A DNA stretch of 63,488 nt from Archangiaceae bacterium (GCA_016879935.1 JAACJQ010000230.1:1-63488), one strand, 5' to 3'. Positions 36,701 through 44,928 are shown, numbered from the stretch's first letter. Notes: generated from the sequence alone by a model not told the origin. Translations and numbers: made by a program.

Positions 36701-37706
36701 TGACGCGGTCCTGGTCGAAGACGACGACCGAGAAGGTGCCCGCGGGCAGGCTGAAGGTGAGGCCGTTGGTGACGTTCGGCGTGACGACCGTGCCCGAGCC
36801 GTCGAAGACCAGCGCGGCCGGCGTGAAGGTGCTGCCCGAAGGCGCCAGCGCGAGCGTCACGCGGCGCGCCTCGGTGAGCGTGAGGCTCGACACCACGCTG
36901 CCGCGAGAACCGAACGCGACGACGGTGGGCGCGGTGGGCAGCGGCGAGGCCGTGCTGGCCGTCACGGCGGGCAGCGAGACCGACTCGGTGGAGCCGTCAT
37001 CGAAGGTGAGCGTCAGCACCGTGGGCGCGCTCGTCGAGGCGCTGGGCGAGACGACGCCGAACAGGTCGAGCACGTTGGGCGAGACGACGCGGGCCGAACG
37101 AACGACCGCTCCCGCGCCGCTGATGCGTGCGCCGTCGAGCGCGCCGCCGGGGCCGGTGCTGAACTGCTTGCCGTTCGACAGCTCGAGGCGCGCGAGAAAG
37201 GTGCCGCCCTGCGCGAGCGAGCCCGAGAGCACCGTCAGCGTCGAGCCGGGAATGATGGTGAGGCCCGCGGTGAGCGTGAGCACCTCGGTGCCCGTGGTGA
37301 CGACGACGTTGCGCGGCCCCGTCATCGCCGTCGTCGAGACGGTGAGGTCGAGCCGCAGCGCGGTCGGGTTGAGCGTCTGCGCCGAGTTCACCGTCACGTC
37401 GGCGCCAGCGGTCACCGTCGTCGTCGAGGAAAAGTGCGTGCCCACGCCGAGCACCAGCACCGACGTGCGGCGACCGACGGCGAGCGAGTCGGGGAAGGCG
37501 GCCTGCAGCACCGGGTTCACCGGGCCTTCGGGGCCCTGCGGGCCGGCGTCACCCGGCGGGCCCTGCTGGCCGTTCATGCCCGGCGCGCCCGTCTCTCCCG
37601 TGGCGCCCTTCGGCCCGGCTTCACCCTGCGGCCCCGTCATGCCCGCAGGCCCGGGACAGCCCAGCAACGCCAACACGACACACACCGTTGCGACGACGTG
37701 ACGCAT
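33723..37706 (-). CDS. giant lipoprotein: collagen-like stalk, six repeat domains, YYGQ-type C-terminal domain
   Basis: 1327 residues. A lipoprotein signal (cysteine 17, LALLGC) is followed by a collagen-like stretch of Gly-X-Y repeats, about residues 18-62 (GPAGMTGPQGEAGPKG...). Next is a beta-rich region with TIIPGSTL, then six tandem modules of about 120 residues, each opening with a Cys-rich Asn-x-x-Cys and G-x-P/T phrase (NATCAGATPLLVGTPLNNEA, NDTCATAATTAPGTPI, and so on) and containing RYYSVSVPA-type strands. These resemble bacterial pre-peptidase C-terminal domains. The last 200 residues include FTFTYYGQAITHASYTTNG and LLAAFWDDMNG, a nidogen-like module also found in 40174-42927. A surface adhesin or stalk is inferred; no catalytic motif seen. 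Confidence 0.82.
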   Translation of the reverse strand: MRHVVATVCVVLALLGCPGPAGMTGPQGEAGPKGATGETGAPGMNGQQGPPGDAGPQGPEGPVNPVLQAAFPDSLAVGRRTSVLVLGVGTHFSSTTTVTAGADVTVNSAQTLNPTALRLDLTVSTTAMTGPRNVVVTTGTEVLTLTAGLTIIPGSTLTVLSGSLAQGGTFLARLELSNGKQFSTGPGGALDGARISGAGAVVRSARVVSPNVLDLFGVVSPSASTSAPTVLTLTFDDGSTESVSLPAVTASTASPLPTAPTVVAFGSRGSVVSSLTLTEARRVTLALAPSGSTFTPAALVFDGSGTVVTPNVTNGLTFSLPAGTFSVVVFDQDRVNKTGSVSIGSSSVRTAANATCAGATPLLVGTPLNNEALDSGGAGPSACAVAFDRARYYSVSVPANTVVTVTASNFVSLAALDSCAATMCAGAATSTGVGGTVQLRNGGMTARTFVVAAGTTNAATTVMSLNATSLPLVPNDTCATAATTAPGTPIIGEALAAGGAPLAVCQPATGTPEARARYYAFSIPAASTLQLDVSGNVTDMVLNAVSTCGAATCEYPTTGAAGVNERLLVRNDGMTARSVVVSVGTTASSASSAFSLASAVIAQAPNAVCTGATPLTLGTPLSGEASNAGGALLASCTAPGPSALARYYSVTVPAQTLATLTAAAATLDPLLAVVDGCASTTCQVTDSNSSVSESVRLTNASAMPRTFLVAVVDKTGAGGTFIITSTSQALPPNSTCATATTLAPGTPLTSQPILGGGAASAVCSPSAPASTASVWYSLTIPTSTSMQVTVNANGFNPSVVLLDGCAATMCGGTFNAATTATETLVLQNTSTTATRTVLLAVNDESGVGTTFGISAVGTPIAANATCAGATAITIGTPVTGESISTGGAVQPACFMMTPAQALGRHYSVTVPASTVVTVQVAGVGFDPAVSVVDTCASTMCTTSGNVVGNETVLLRNDTMAARTFQLGVVDLGGGGGTYSITTTATAIASCSSPTALTVGTTLANQSIVAGVAAPTACLPGSTGPTVFYSLSVPAGEGRQVRVNSTGTPFNPSLRALDSCTATTCASSSDVAGSIETLSVVNTGSSAQTFIIAVGSPMGTTAGTFSILATRPAYVVTRPTTACVDLSAAPDVPFTIGNGAPAVYGDDMAIPSTALPFTFTYYGQAITHASYTTNGLMTLSVGPGANAVQNSYGAAIPTVAAPNNLLAAFWDDMNGNAGTMSNLRMLTTGVMPNRRFIVQWGNVGAFVGGNGVGLERLTYQVQIVETSNVIEFHYCSAANNGGTSGFETGATGFVGIEDAAASDQSIGLGANTAGAISTTQAYRFTPQP

Positions 37707-37808
37707 CGAATTTCCCCTTTGGTTGTCTTTGAACGGATTCGCGCGCTCCACCCAGCGCGAGGTGGGCACGTTCCTTCGAAGCCCCTTCGAAGTCGAGCAG
37801 AGGTCACC

Positions 37809-37836
37809 TTGACTTCGTGCCGCGACGCGGTAACTC
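37809..37836 (+). promoter_or_regulatory. candidate promoter of the epimerase fusion gene
   Basis: ttgact (37809-37814) and taactc (37831-37836) are spaced by 16 bp, with an AT-rich tract (ttatattg, 37841-37848) just downstream and the ATG at 37878. A sigma-70-type promoter is plausible; the match to the -10 consensus is weak, and tatatt at 37842-37847 could be the real -10 instead. Confidence 0.3.
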
Positions 37837-37877
37837 TTTCTTATATTGATACGGTCTTCACTGAAGCAGAACTCATC

Positions 37878-39404
37878 ATGACTCAGCCCCGTCTTCTCGT
37901 GACCGGCGCCTCTGGTTTCATCGGGCGCCACGTCGTCGCCGCGCTGCAGCGGCAGTTTCAGATTCACGCGCTGGCGCGACGAACGCCGTCCGAGGCGCGC
38001 GCACCCGAAGGTGCCTCCATCACCTGGCATCAGGTCGACCTCGGTGACGAGAAGCCGATGGACGAGGTGTTCGCGAAGCTGAAGGCGGCGGGCGGCGTCG
38101 ACTTCGTGCTGCACCTCGCGGCCTATTACGACTTCGCGGGCAAAGACGACCCCGAGTACCAGCGCACCAACGTCGACGGGCTGCGGGCGGTGATGAGCCG
38201 CTGCAAGGCGCTCGAGCCAAAGCTGTTCGTCTTCGCGAGCTCGCTGGCGGGCTGCGAGTTCCCCGCGCCGGGCACGGTGCTGAACGAGCGAAGCCCGCTC
38301 GACGGCAAACACCCGTACGCGGTGTCGAAGGCGAAGGGCGAGGCGATGCTCGGCGAGTTCGCGGGCGACTTCCCCTCGGTGTCGGTGCGGCTGGGCGCCG
38401 TCTTCTCCGACTGGTGCGAGTTCACGCCGCTCTACACGTTGATGCGCACGTGGTTCTCCGACTCGTGGAAGGCGCACATTCTCGCGGGCCGTGGCACCGC
38501 GGCGCTGCCCTACGTGCACGTGCGCGACGTGGTCGCCTTCTTCCTCAAGGTGTTCGAGCGCTGGGCCGACCTCGGCAATGGAGAGGTGCTCATCGCGAGC
38601 CCCGACCAGGCCGCTTCGCACCGGCAGCTCTTCGACGCGTCGATGGAGGCCTACGCCGGCCATCGCCTCAAGCCGATGTTGATGCCGAAGCCGCTCATTC
38701 GCCCCGGGCTGCACGCGCTCGGGTTGCTGGGCCGCGTGGTGGGCGACAAGCCCTTCGAACAACCGTGGATGGCGGACTACGTCGACAAGGCGATGCCCGT
38801 CGACGCGAGCCTGACGCGGCAACGCCTCGGGTGGGAGCCGAGCCCGCGCTTCGGTGTGCTGCGCCGCATGCCGTTTCTCATCGAGAACCTGAAGACGCAG
38901 TCACTCGAGTGGAACCGGCGCAACCTCGCCGCCATGAAGCACGTGCAGGTGCCCAACCACCTGCGCATCTTCCAGCTGCTCGAGGCGCACGAAGAAGACC
39001 TCGTTCGTGAAGCGGTGCACGCGTGCATGGCGCCCGAGCGGCAGCAGCGCTTTCCCAGCTACCAGCGGCTGCCCGAGGCCGACATCGTGCTCGCCTCGCA
39101 GCAGACGTTCGCGCACCTCAAGAACGCCGTGCGCACGAAGGAGCGCGCCATCTTCCGCGCGCACTGCGAGTCGCTGGCCATTCGCCGCCACGCCGCCGGC
39201 TTTCCGCGCGCAGAGGTCATCGACCTCGTCGAGCTCAAACGAGATGCCTGTCTGCGGGTGCTCCTGAAAGACCCTCGCGCGCGGGGCGTCGAGCAGCCGC
39301 TCATCGAGGCCATCAACGGCGCGTTCCGCATGGGCATCGACCAGCTCGACGACAGCTTCGACGAGCTGACGGGCAAGTTCGTGCCCGTCGAGCCGCCAGG
39401 GTGA
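37878..39404 (+). CDS. NAD-dependent epimerase fused to a helical RsbRD-N-like domain
   Basis: 508 residues. The first 330 or so are an extended SDR: VTGASGFIGRHVV at the N-terminus, a catalytic-serine strand (LFVFASSLAGCE) and YAVSKAKGE giving YxxxK. The remaining 160-170 residues form a helical region not part of SDRs: FQLLEAHEEDLVREAVHAC, RQQRFPSYQRLPEADIVLAS and GFPRAEVIDLVELKRDACLRVLL. This resembles the RsbRD N-terminal sensor/co-antagonist type domain. Ordinary epimerases end near residue 320, so this is a fusion. ATG 37878 sits after the promoter candidate at 37809. Divergent from the giant lipoprotein. Substrate unknown. Confidence 0.78.
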   Translation: MTQPRLLVTGASGFIGRHVVAALQRQFQIHALARRTPSEARAPEGASITWHQVDLGDEKPMDEVFAKLKAAGGVDFVLHLAAYYDFAGKDDPEYQRTNVDGLRAVMSRCKALEPKLFVFASSLAGCEFPAPGTVLNERSPLDGKHPYAVSKAKGEAMLGEFAGDFPSVSVRLGAVFSDWCEFTPLYTLMRTWFSDSWKAHILAGRGTAALPYVHVRDVVAFFLKVFERWADLGNGEVLIASPDQAASHRQLFDASMEAYAGHRLKPMLMPKPLIRPGLHALGLLGRVVGDKPFEQPWMADYVDKAMPVDASLTRQRLGWEPSPRFGVLRRMPFLIENLKTQSLEWNRRNLAAMKHVQVPNHLRIFQLLEAHEEDLVREAVHACMAPERQQRFPSYQRLPEADIVLASQQTFAHLKNAVRTKERAIFRAHCESLAIRRHAAGFPRAEVIDLVELKRDACLRVLLKDPRARGVEQPLIEAINGAFRMGIDQLDDSFDELTGKFVPVEPPG

Positions 39405-39407
39405 CGT

Positions 39408-40115
39408 TCAGCGCACGCGCATCATCCACACCACGCGCATGTTGGCGGGGCGCGTCTCGGCGTCGCCTCCACCCAGCGTGATGCCCGTGCCCGAGCCGGC
39501 CGTCGTGTAGTGACCCGAGTTGCAGTTCTGGTTCGAGTCCCAGAAGAGGGCGCGCTTGTTGCCGTTGAGCGCGATGTTGCGAAACGTGCTGCCGGCGACG
39601 GAGAACGAGCCGTTGAGCGTGTTGCAGTTGTCGGTCGTCATCGTCAGGTGGTCGTGGCCGGGGTCGTTGAGCGTGAGGCCGTTGAGCGAGGTGGCGTCGT
39701 CTTCGAGCGCGCCGCTCTGGCCGTTGCCGCCGCCGCGCAGAAACCGGCCGCCGTTCAGGTTGGGCGTGGCCGCGGTGATGATGGCGTCGGTGATGCCCTG
39801 TGAGGCGGGCGTGGTGCCGTCACAGAGCGCGAACCCGCGGGCCTGCAGCTCGGCGACCGTCTCGCTGCCGGCGAGGTGCGTGGTGTGCGCGATGATGGAT
39901 CCGACGCCCACGGCCACCGCCGCGAAGTTGCCGTTCACTTCTCCTGCGTGCGCTGGCGTGTCGGGCGCGAAGCAGAACAGGCCCTTGGCGCAGAGCTGGG
40001 CGGGCGCGGCCCACGAGAGGCCGGCCGAGAGGCCCACGGTGAGCAGCGCTCCGGTGGCGAACGCGACGAGGGTCGAGCGGCGAACGCTCAGGCGAAACTG
40101 AAGGTCGGTCGACAT
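39408..40115 (-). CDS. secreted tail-collar-like protein
   Basis: A 235-residue protein with a signal-anchor-like hydrophobic region (about 14-36, TLVAFATGALLTVGLSAGLSWAA) and a body resembling phage tail collar domains: ELQARGFALCDGTTPA, TPNLNGGRFLRGG, DPGHDHLTM and ETRPANMRVVWMMRVR. The last is the ETRPxN(M/V)xxxWxIK-type ending of collar proteins. A single such gene without other phage genes suggests a domesticated surface protein, not a prophage. Convergent with the epimerase fusion; start ATG 40115 rather than the more distant upstream ATG. Confidence 0.7.
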   Translation of the reverse strand: MSTDLQFRLSVRRSTLVAFATGALLTVGLSAGLSWAAPAQLCAKGLFCFAPDTPAHAGEVNGNFAAVAVGVGSIIAHTTHLAGSETVAELQARGFALCDGTTPASQGITDAIITAATPNLNGGRFLRGGGNGQSGALEDDATSLNGLTLNDPGHDHLTMTTDNCNTLNGSFSVAGSTFRNIALNGNKRALFWDSNQNCNSGHYTTAGSGTGITLGGGDAETRPANMRVVWMMRVR

Positions 40116-40173
40116 GTGGCCTCTGCGGGGGCAGCGAGGAGCCCGCATCATTAGCAGCGAAGCGGTGCGCGCG

Positions 40174-42927
40174 TCAGGGCAGGCAGGCCGCGGAGCTCGT
40201 GATGACGAGCTGCTGCCTCGGCCTCGGCGCGCTCGCGGGAGTGAAGCGCACCGCGTTCTGGAGCGTGTCGAACGACCAGGTCTGTGCGCCTGCTGGCATC
40301 GTCACGCCGTCGATGGCGACGGAGACGGGCACGAGCGGGTCGACCGCCGTCTGCAGGAACCAGGTCTCTCGCCGGCCGAACAGGGAAGGACCGACGTGCT
40401 CGAGGGTCGAGCTCCACTGCGTCGTGCAGATCTCGTCGAGCACGCCGTTGCCGGGGTTGATGACTGCGGCGTAGCGCGAGGTGTCGGCTGGCCCGTCGTA
40501 CACGCAGCCCGAGGGCTCGGTGGGCAGGGTGGCCAACACGCCGTGCGCGCTGAAGCGGTTCGGGTCGGCTTTCACGCGTCGCAGCAGGTCGAGGTAGTGC
40601 GTCGCGGGCATGAACGATTGATCAGGCGCGTCGGTGACGAACCACACCGAGAGCGCGGCGTCGTGGCGGAGGAAGCCGGTGTTGGGCGTCTGCGCGACCT
40701 GCGGCGGCCTGAGCGCGAGCGACGCCGACGCGAGCCCGGCCTCGACGGGGCCTCCCGCGACGCCGACGACGCCGACGAGGTTCGCGAACGTCGTGCGGAA
40801 GGGCACGGTGCGCCAGGTGACGAACGAGGTGTTGGTGTTCGGGTCGACGCGCAGCGCGCCCAGGTCGGGCTCGTCGGTGGTGGCGATGCCGAAGTGAAAG
40901 TCGACGCCGGCGTCGAAGGCGAAGCCGAAGAGGGCTCCCGGGTTCGTCGCGATGGCCTGCTGCTTGTCAGACATGCTGCACGAGTTGTCGAGCACCAGCA
41001 GCACGTCGGTCTTCGAGGGCACGGTGAAGCCCGTGACGTTCACACCCGACCCACCGACGCCGCTCAAGGGAATGGTCTGCGTGCCATTGCTCGACACGAT
41101 GCTCAGCGTGGCCGTGTCGGGCCCGAGGTTGACCGGGCGATAGCTGACGGTGAACGACGCGGTGAGCCCGAGGCCGACGGTGAGCGGCAACGTCGGGAGC
41201 GTGCCGAGCTGGAACTCCGGGCTCGGCGTGAGGGTGATGCTGCTGACCGTCTGGTTGTTGAAGCAGGTGTTGGTGAGGCGAAGGGTGCGCGTGAGCGAGC
41301 GGCAGCCGGGCGCGACGTTGCCGAAGTCGATGGCCTCCTCCGAGACGACGAGACACGGCGACGGAGGCACGCATTGGCCGCCCTGACAGGTGAAGCCCGC
41401 GGTGCACGCGCGACAGACCGAGCCGCCAGTGCCGCACGTCTGCGCCGCCTGGCCGCTGTGCCGCACGCACGTCGTCGCGTTGGAGCAGCAGCCGTCGGCG
41501 CAGGTCCGCTCGTCGCAGAAGGTGCCGAGCCGGCAGACGCCCTGTGCGCAGGTCGAGCCGCTCGGGCACGCGTCGCAGATGGCGCCGTTCACGCCGCACA
41601 CCGCGGTGCTCTGGCCCGTCACGGGGTAGCAGATGGTGTTGAAGCAGCAGCCATCGCACGTGAGGAAGTTGCACGGCTGCTGTTCGCACTGGCCCGCGCG
41701 ACACCACTGGCCCTCGCTGCAGTTGGTACATGACGAGGTCGTCGCTCCGCAGGTCGCGTTCGTCTGAAAGCGCGGCACGAACTCGATGAACTGGTTCGCA
41801 GGCCAGCTCGCCTGGGTACAGGCTCCGGTGGTGGCACAGGAGAGCGCGGCGAGGCCGTCTCCCAGCGCGCGTTGAATGCCGACCGTGCCAGAGACCGTGC
41901 CGGGCAGCGCGCTGCCGTAGGTGAACCGAATCACGCCAGTGCTCTCGAAGAGGGTGACCTGCATTCTCACGCGTGAGGTCGAGCCAGGCAGAGGCAGGTC
42001 GCGCCACTCGAAGGTGACCGTGCGTGAGGGCGTCGCACCCGAGACCTTCCAGAGGAACTGCGTCGGCGTGCCGGTGGTGCCGACCGAGTCCCACCAGGGA
42101 GCGATGAGCGCGGCAGGGGCGAACGTGCTGCTGTGGGGAAGGCCCTGGTTCGACGCCGTGTCCGTTCCAGGACCGCCCATCACGAGGTAGCCGTTCTTCG
42201 AGAGCGAGACCTCGCGCACCGGCTGGCCGTAGAAGTCGAAGTCGAAGGGCAGGGTGACCGTGGAACTGCTCGAGCCGCTGAGGAAGAGGCCTCCGATGAG
42301 TGGTTGGTAGGCGACGGGTGTGGGGCCCGAGATGCGGTAGGTGAGCGCTCCCGAAGTCGTCACGCACGCGCCGGACTGATCGCAGCAGCCCGCGTCGCAA
42401 GCACATGCAGAGCCACCGGCGGATCCACCAGCAGTCGCGGACCCACCAGCGGTCGCGGATCCACCAGCAGTCGCGGATCCACCAGCGGTCGCGGATCCAC
42501 CAGCGGTCGCGGATCCACCGGCGGTCGCGGAGCCACCTGCAGTCGCGGCTCCGCCAGCAGTCGGGGCTCCTCCGGCAGTCGCGGATCCACCAGCGGTCGC
42601 TGATCCACCGGCGGTCGCTGATCCACCAGCAGTCGCGGAGCCACCTGCAGTCGCGGATCCACCAGCGGTCGCGGATCCTCCAGCGCTCGCCGTCCCTCCG
42701 CCCGACCCGCTCGCGAACGTGCAGACGCCAATCACGCAGGTGCTCGTCGAATCGCATCGACGGCACGAGACACCACGCTCACCGCACTGCAGGTCGGTCA
42801 CTCCGGCCTGGCAGGTTCCACTCGAGTCGCAGCACCCTGCGCACGTCGAAGGCCCGCACGGCATCGACACAGGCGGCGGAGAACACGACACGACGAGGAC
42901 TACGACTGCCCACAGAGCCGAACGCAT
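40174..42927 (-). CDS. large lipoprotein with Gly-rich linker, Cys-rich, ASH and VWA-like domains
   Basis: 917 residues, lipid cysteine at 15 (LVVSC). Cys-rich start (GPSTCAGCCDSSGTCQ), then a linker of about 15 ATAGGS units (see repeat 42421-42690). Then a nidogen-like module (FDFYGQPVREVSLSKNGYL, shared with 33723-37706), Cys-rich EGF-like pieces, and a choice-of-anchor D module (IDFGNVAPGCRSLTRTL). At the C-terminus a von Willebrand A-like region has the metal-site pattern DNSCS in VLLVLDNSCSM. A surface protein for adhesion or assembly is inferred. First in the run down to 43317; the two genes are 21 bp apart. Confidence 0.85.
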   Translation of the reverse strand: MRSALWAVVVLVVSCSPPPVSMPCGPSTCAGCCDSSGTCQAGVTDLQCGERGVSCRRCDSTSTCVIGVCTFASGSGGGTASAGGSATAGGSATAGGSATAGGSATAGGSATAGGSATAGGAPTAGGAATAGGSATAGGSATAGGSATAGGSATAGGSATAGGSATAGGSAGGSACACDAGCCDQSGACVTTSGALTYRISGPTPVAYQPLIGGLFLSGSSSSTVTLPFDFDFYGQPVREVSLSKNGYLVMGGPGTDTASNQGLPHSSTFAPAALIAPWWDSVGTTGTPTQFLWKVSGATPSRTVTFEWRDLPLPGSTSRVRMQVTLFESTGVIRFTYGSALPGTVSGTVGIQRALGDGLAALSCATTGACTQASWPANQFIEFVPRFQTNATCGATTSSCTNCSEGQWCRAGQCEQQPCNFLTCDGCCFNTICYPVTGQSTAVCGVNGAICDACPSGSTCAQGVCRLGTFCDERTCADGCCSNATTCVRHSGQAAQTCGTGGSVCRACTAGFTCQGGQCVPPSPCLVVSEEAIDFGNVAPGCRSLTRTLRLTNTCFNNQTVSSITLTPSPEFQLGTLPTLPLTVGLGLTASFTVSYRPVNLGPDTATLSIVSSNGTQTIPLSGVGGSGVNVTGFTVPSKTDVLLVLDNSCSMSDKQQAIATNPGALFGFAFDAGVDFHFGIATTDEPDLGALRVDPNTNTSFVTWRTVPFRTTFANLVGVVGVAGGPVEAGLASASLALRPPQVAQTPNTGFLRHDAALSVWFVTDAPDQSFMPATHYLDLLRRVKADPNRFSAHGVLATLPTEPSGCVYDGPADTSRYAAVINPGNGVLDEICTTQWSSTLEHVGPSLFGRRETWFLQTAVDPLVPVSVAIDGVTMPAGAQTWSFDTLQNAVRFTPASAPRPRQQLVITSSAACLP
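42421..42690. repeat. 18-bp coding tandem repeat (ATAGGS units)
   Basis: Fifteen 18-bp units, mostly ggatccaccagcggtcgc on the plus strand, encode Ala-Thr-Ala-Gly-Gly-Ser in the minus-strand protein. Units vary at the fourth to sixth codons (agc/ggc, agt/ggt, tcc/gcc). Length variation by slippage is expected. Related units occur at 58765-59015 in an unrelated gene. Confidence 0.85.
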
Positions 42928-42948
42928 GCCGCCTTCTAGCCCGGAGCG

Positions 42949-43317
42949 TCACTTCGGCGTGCAGGCGACCATGCAGACCGTCGAGCCACCCATCGCGATC
43001 GCCTGACCCTGACACGCGATGCGCGCCATCTCGGAGGCCTGAAAGCGGTCTTCTCCGGAACCGACACCCGAGACGGTCATGAACGTGCAGCGCCCTGGCC
43101 CGACGCACTTGTTCACCGAGCCCGTCGCCATGCACTGGTACCGCGTGCCGCTGTTCGGCACCTCGTCATCGGCGCCGGCTGGCGTCACCTCGTTCGCCGG
43201 AGCGTTGGAGTCCTCCGAAGCGGCAGCGAGCAGACCGAGGCTCAGGCAGCTGCCGACGAGGCACAGCCCCATCACTCCGACCACGGCCAGCACGATGACG
43301 ACGGTTCGGGTCTTCAC
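42949..43317 (-). CDS. small membrane-anchored secreted protein
   Basis: 122 residues from GTG 43317, one base after the stop of the gene before it. One hydrophobic N-terminal segment (VIVLAVVGVMGLCLVGSCLSLGLLAAA, about 7-33) may be a signal anchor. The rest is a small domain with several cysteines (RYQCMATGSVNKCVGPGRC, ARIACQG, VCMVAC), suggesting disulfides outside the membrane. Not assigned to a family. Confidence 0.55.
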   Translation of the reverse strand: MKTRTVVIVLAVVGVMGLCLVGSCLSLGLLAAASEDSNAPANEVTPAGADDEVPNSGTRYQCMATGSVNKCVGPGRCTFMTVSGVGSGEDRFQASEMARIACQGQAIAMGGSTVCMVACTPK

Positions 43318-43318
43318 G

Positions 43319-44422
43319 TCAGCGCTCGATGAACGCCGGCTCGACGCCCCAGCTCTCGTCGCGCTGTTCGCCCAGCACCACCGTCTGACACACCGCCGAG
43401 AGCGCCTCGGCCACGTCGCCGCTCAGGAAGTTCTCGCTCACGTCGAGCGTCGCCACGTCGTCGAACCAGCTCGCGGCGTCGACGATGGCCTGCCCGCCCG
43501 AGTCGGTGAGCGTGCCGTAGGCGAGCGAGAGCCATTCGAGTTTCTTGAGCAGCGGAGACTTCGCCAGCGCAGGCACCAGCACGTCGCTGAGCTCGGTGTT
43601 CATCAGGCCGAGTCGCCGGAGCTTTCCCACGCGACCCGAGAGAATCGGCTGCAGCTCGGTCAGCCCGATGGGGCTCTTGCCGAACCACAGCTCGAGCGAC
43701 TGCAGGTTGGGCCGCGGCGAGCGCAACAACGGCTCGAGCTGATTCGGCAACAGCAGCGTCGTCTCGATGGCGAGCGAGCGGAGCGTGTTGGGCCAGGCCT
43801 CGATTTCAGGCAGCCGGCCACGCACGCGGAGCCCTTCCATCTTCGGCACCGCTTCGATGAGGTCGTTCAGCGCCTGCACCACCGGCCACGCGCCGTCGGC
43901 GGGGAACTCGGGGTCGGGCTCCATGAGCTCGCCGGCCAGCAGGTGAAAGCAGCGAAGGCTCTCGGGCCGCTCCAGCTCGAGGAGCTGCGCGATGGCGTCG
44001 TCGAGGCCGTCGTCGAACTCGGTCTCGAGCTCGAGCGTGCGCAAGAGCCGCGCGGAGGGATGCGCGAAGAGCGTCGTCAACGTCTCGTCGAGGGCCTCGA
44101 CCTCGGCGAGGTGCACCTTCACCTTGTCGATGAAGCCCAACCGCCAGTGCACGTCGGCGTCGAGCTCGAGCGCCAGCTCGGCGTGCTTCTCGAGCAGTTC
44201 ACGTTCACGCTGCTCGAGGTCGCCGCGGCCAGCGATGGGCGCTTTGTGTGAGCGCTTCGCGACCGGCAGCTTCTTCTGCTCGAGCAGGTACTGCAGCATG
44301 CCCAGCTCGCCGCGCGCGTTGCCCTGCTGCTGCAACCAGTCGACGTAGGCGAGCCGCAGCCCATCGTCGTCGGGCTCGCGGCGAATCGCGGCTTCTTTCG
44401 TCTCGTCGCTCGCCTCGCTCAC
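43319..44422 (-). CDS. TIGR02996-type protein with leucine-rich-repeat-like region
   Basis: 367 residues from GTG 44422. The start carries the TIGR02996 repeat-companion signature seen in Myxococcota and Planctomycetes (REPDDDGLRLAYVDWLQQQGNARGE). The C-terminal half has LRR-like phrases (LRSLAIETTLLLPNQLEPL, LQSLELWFGKSPIGLTELQPIL, KLEWLSLAYGTLTDSGG). LRR regions usually bind proteins. Soluble; no catalytic motif. The stop touches the next gene's start (TGACGTG), so it is in the same operon. Confidence 0.78.
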   Translation of the reverse strand: MSEASDETKEAAIRREPDDDGLRLAYVDWLQQQGNARGELGMLQYLLEQKKLPVAKRSHKAPIAGRGDLEQRERELLEKHAELALELDADVHWRLGFIDKVKVHLAEVEALDETLTTLFAHPSARLLRTLELETEFDDGLDDAIAQLLELERPESLRCFHLLAGELMEPDPEFPADGAWPVVQALNDLIEAVPKMEGLRVRGRLPEIEAWPNTLRSLAIETTLLLPNQLEPLLRSPRPNLQSLELWFGKSPIGLTELQPILSGRVGKLRRLGLMNTELSDVLVPALAKSPLLKKLEWLSLAYGTLTDSGGQAIVDAASWFDDVATLDVSENFLSGDVAEALSAVCQTVVLGEQRDESWGVEPAFIER

Positions 44423-44435
44423 GGGCGGCCTGGCG

Positions 44436-44855
44436 TCACTTCTGCTTGGGCGGCACCGCGAGGTTCTGCTGGAAGAAGAGGCAGTGCTTGCGCAGCTCGC
44501 GCTCCTTCTCGGTGTTGTCCGAGTTCCACGCCTTGCTGACGACGACGAGCACGCCACCGGGGTGCGGCTTGCGCACGTGGGCCGCGAGCACGTCGATGCA
44601 CTTGGGGTGCTTGTCGAGGTCGTCGAAGGTGACGACGAGCGCCTTGCCAGAGATGTCTTCGAGCATCGCGCCGAAGTCCTTCGCGACGGGCTCGTGCACG
44701 TGCGTCGGCTTGAACTTGCCCGCCTCGGTGATGGCCGCCATGGCGATGTCGTCGGCCTTCACGCTGGGCTCGGCGATGTTGAGGCACAGCGTGTGACGGG
44801 TCTTGTGGCCGAGCAGGCTGGAGATGAACTCGCGGCAGGTCTTCTCGAGGGACAT
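44436..44855 (-). CDS. uncharacterised 139-residue soluble protein
   Basis: A cytoplasmic protein with no membrane helix. A hydrophobic strand ending in acidic residues (ALVVTFDDLD) looks superficially like a Walker B, but there is no P-loop. A second strand is GVLVVVSKAWNS. I do not recognise the family. It begins 13 bp before the preceding gene ends its spacing on the same strand, suggesting co-transcription with 43319-44422. Confidence 0.55.
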   Translation of the reverse strand: MSLEKTCREFISSLLGHKTRHTLCLNIAEPSVKADDIAMAAITEAGKFKPTHVHEPVAKDFGAMLEDISGKALVVTFDDLDKHPKCIDVLAAHVRKPHPGGVLVVVSKAWNSDNTEKERELRKHCLFFQQNLAVPPKQK

Positions 44856-44928
44856 GGCAGCTCCTGATGACGCGGGCGATGGAGGCCCGCAGAGGCCGGG
44901 TGGATAGCACGCGGGCGCGGCCGACCGC

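Noticed and set aside
33504-37877. Very long plus-strand open frame preceding the epimerase
   Set aside because: It is the antisense of the giant lipoprotein, with low-complexity Arg/Ala/Gly-rich translation and no domain; GC bias keeps such frames open.
39408-40115. Prophage remnant
   Set aside because: A single collar-like domain without integrase, capsid or tail genes.
42421-42690. CRISPR or intergenic satellite
   Set aside because: It lies in frame in a lipoprotein gene and encodes a regular linker.
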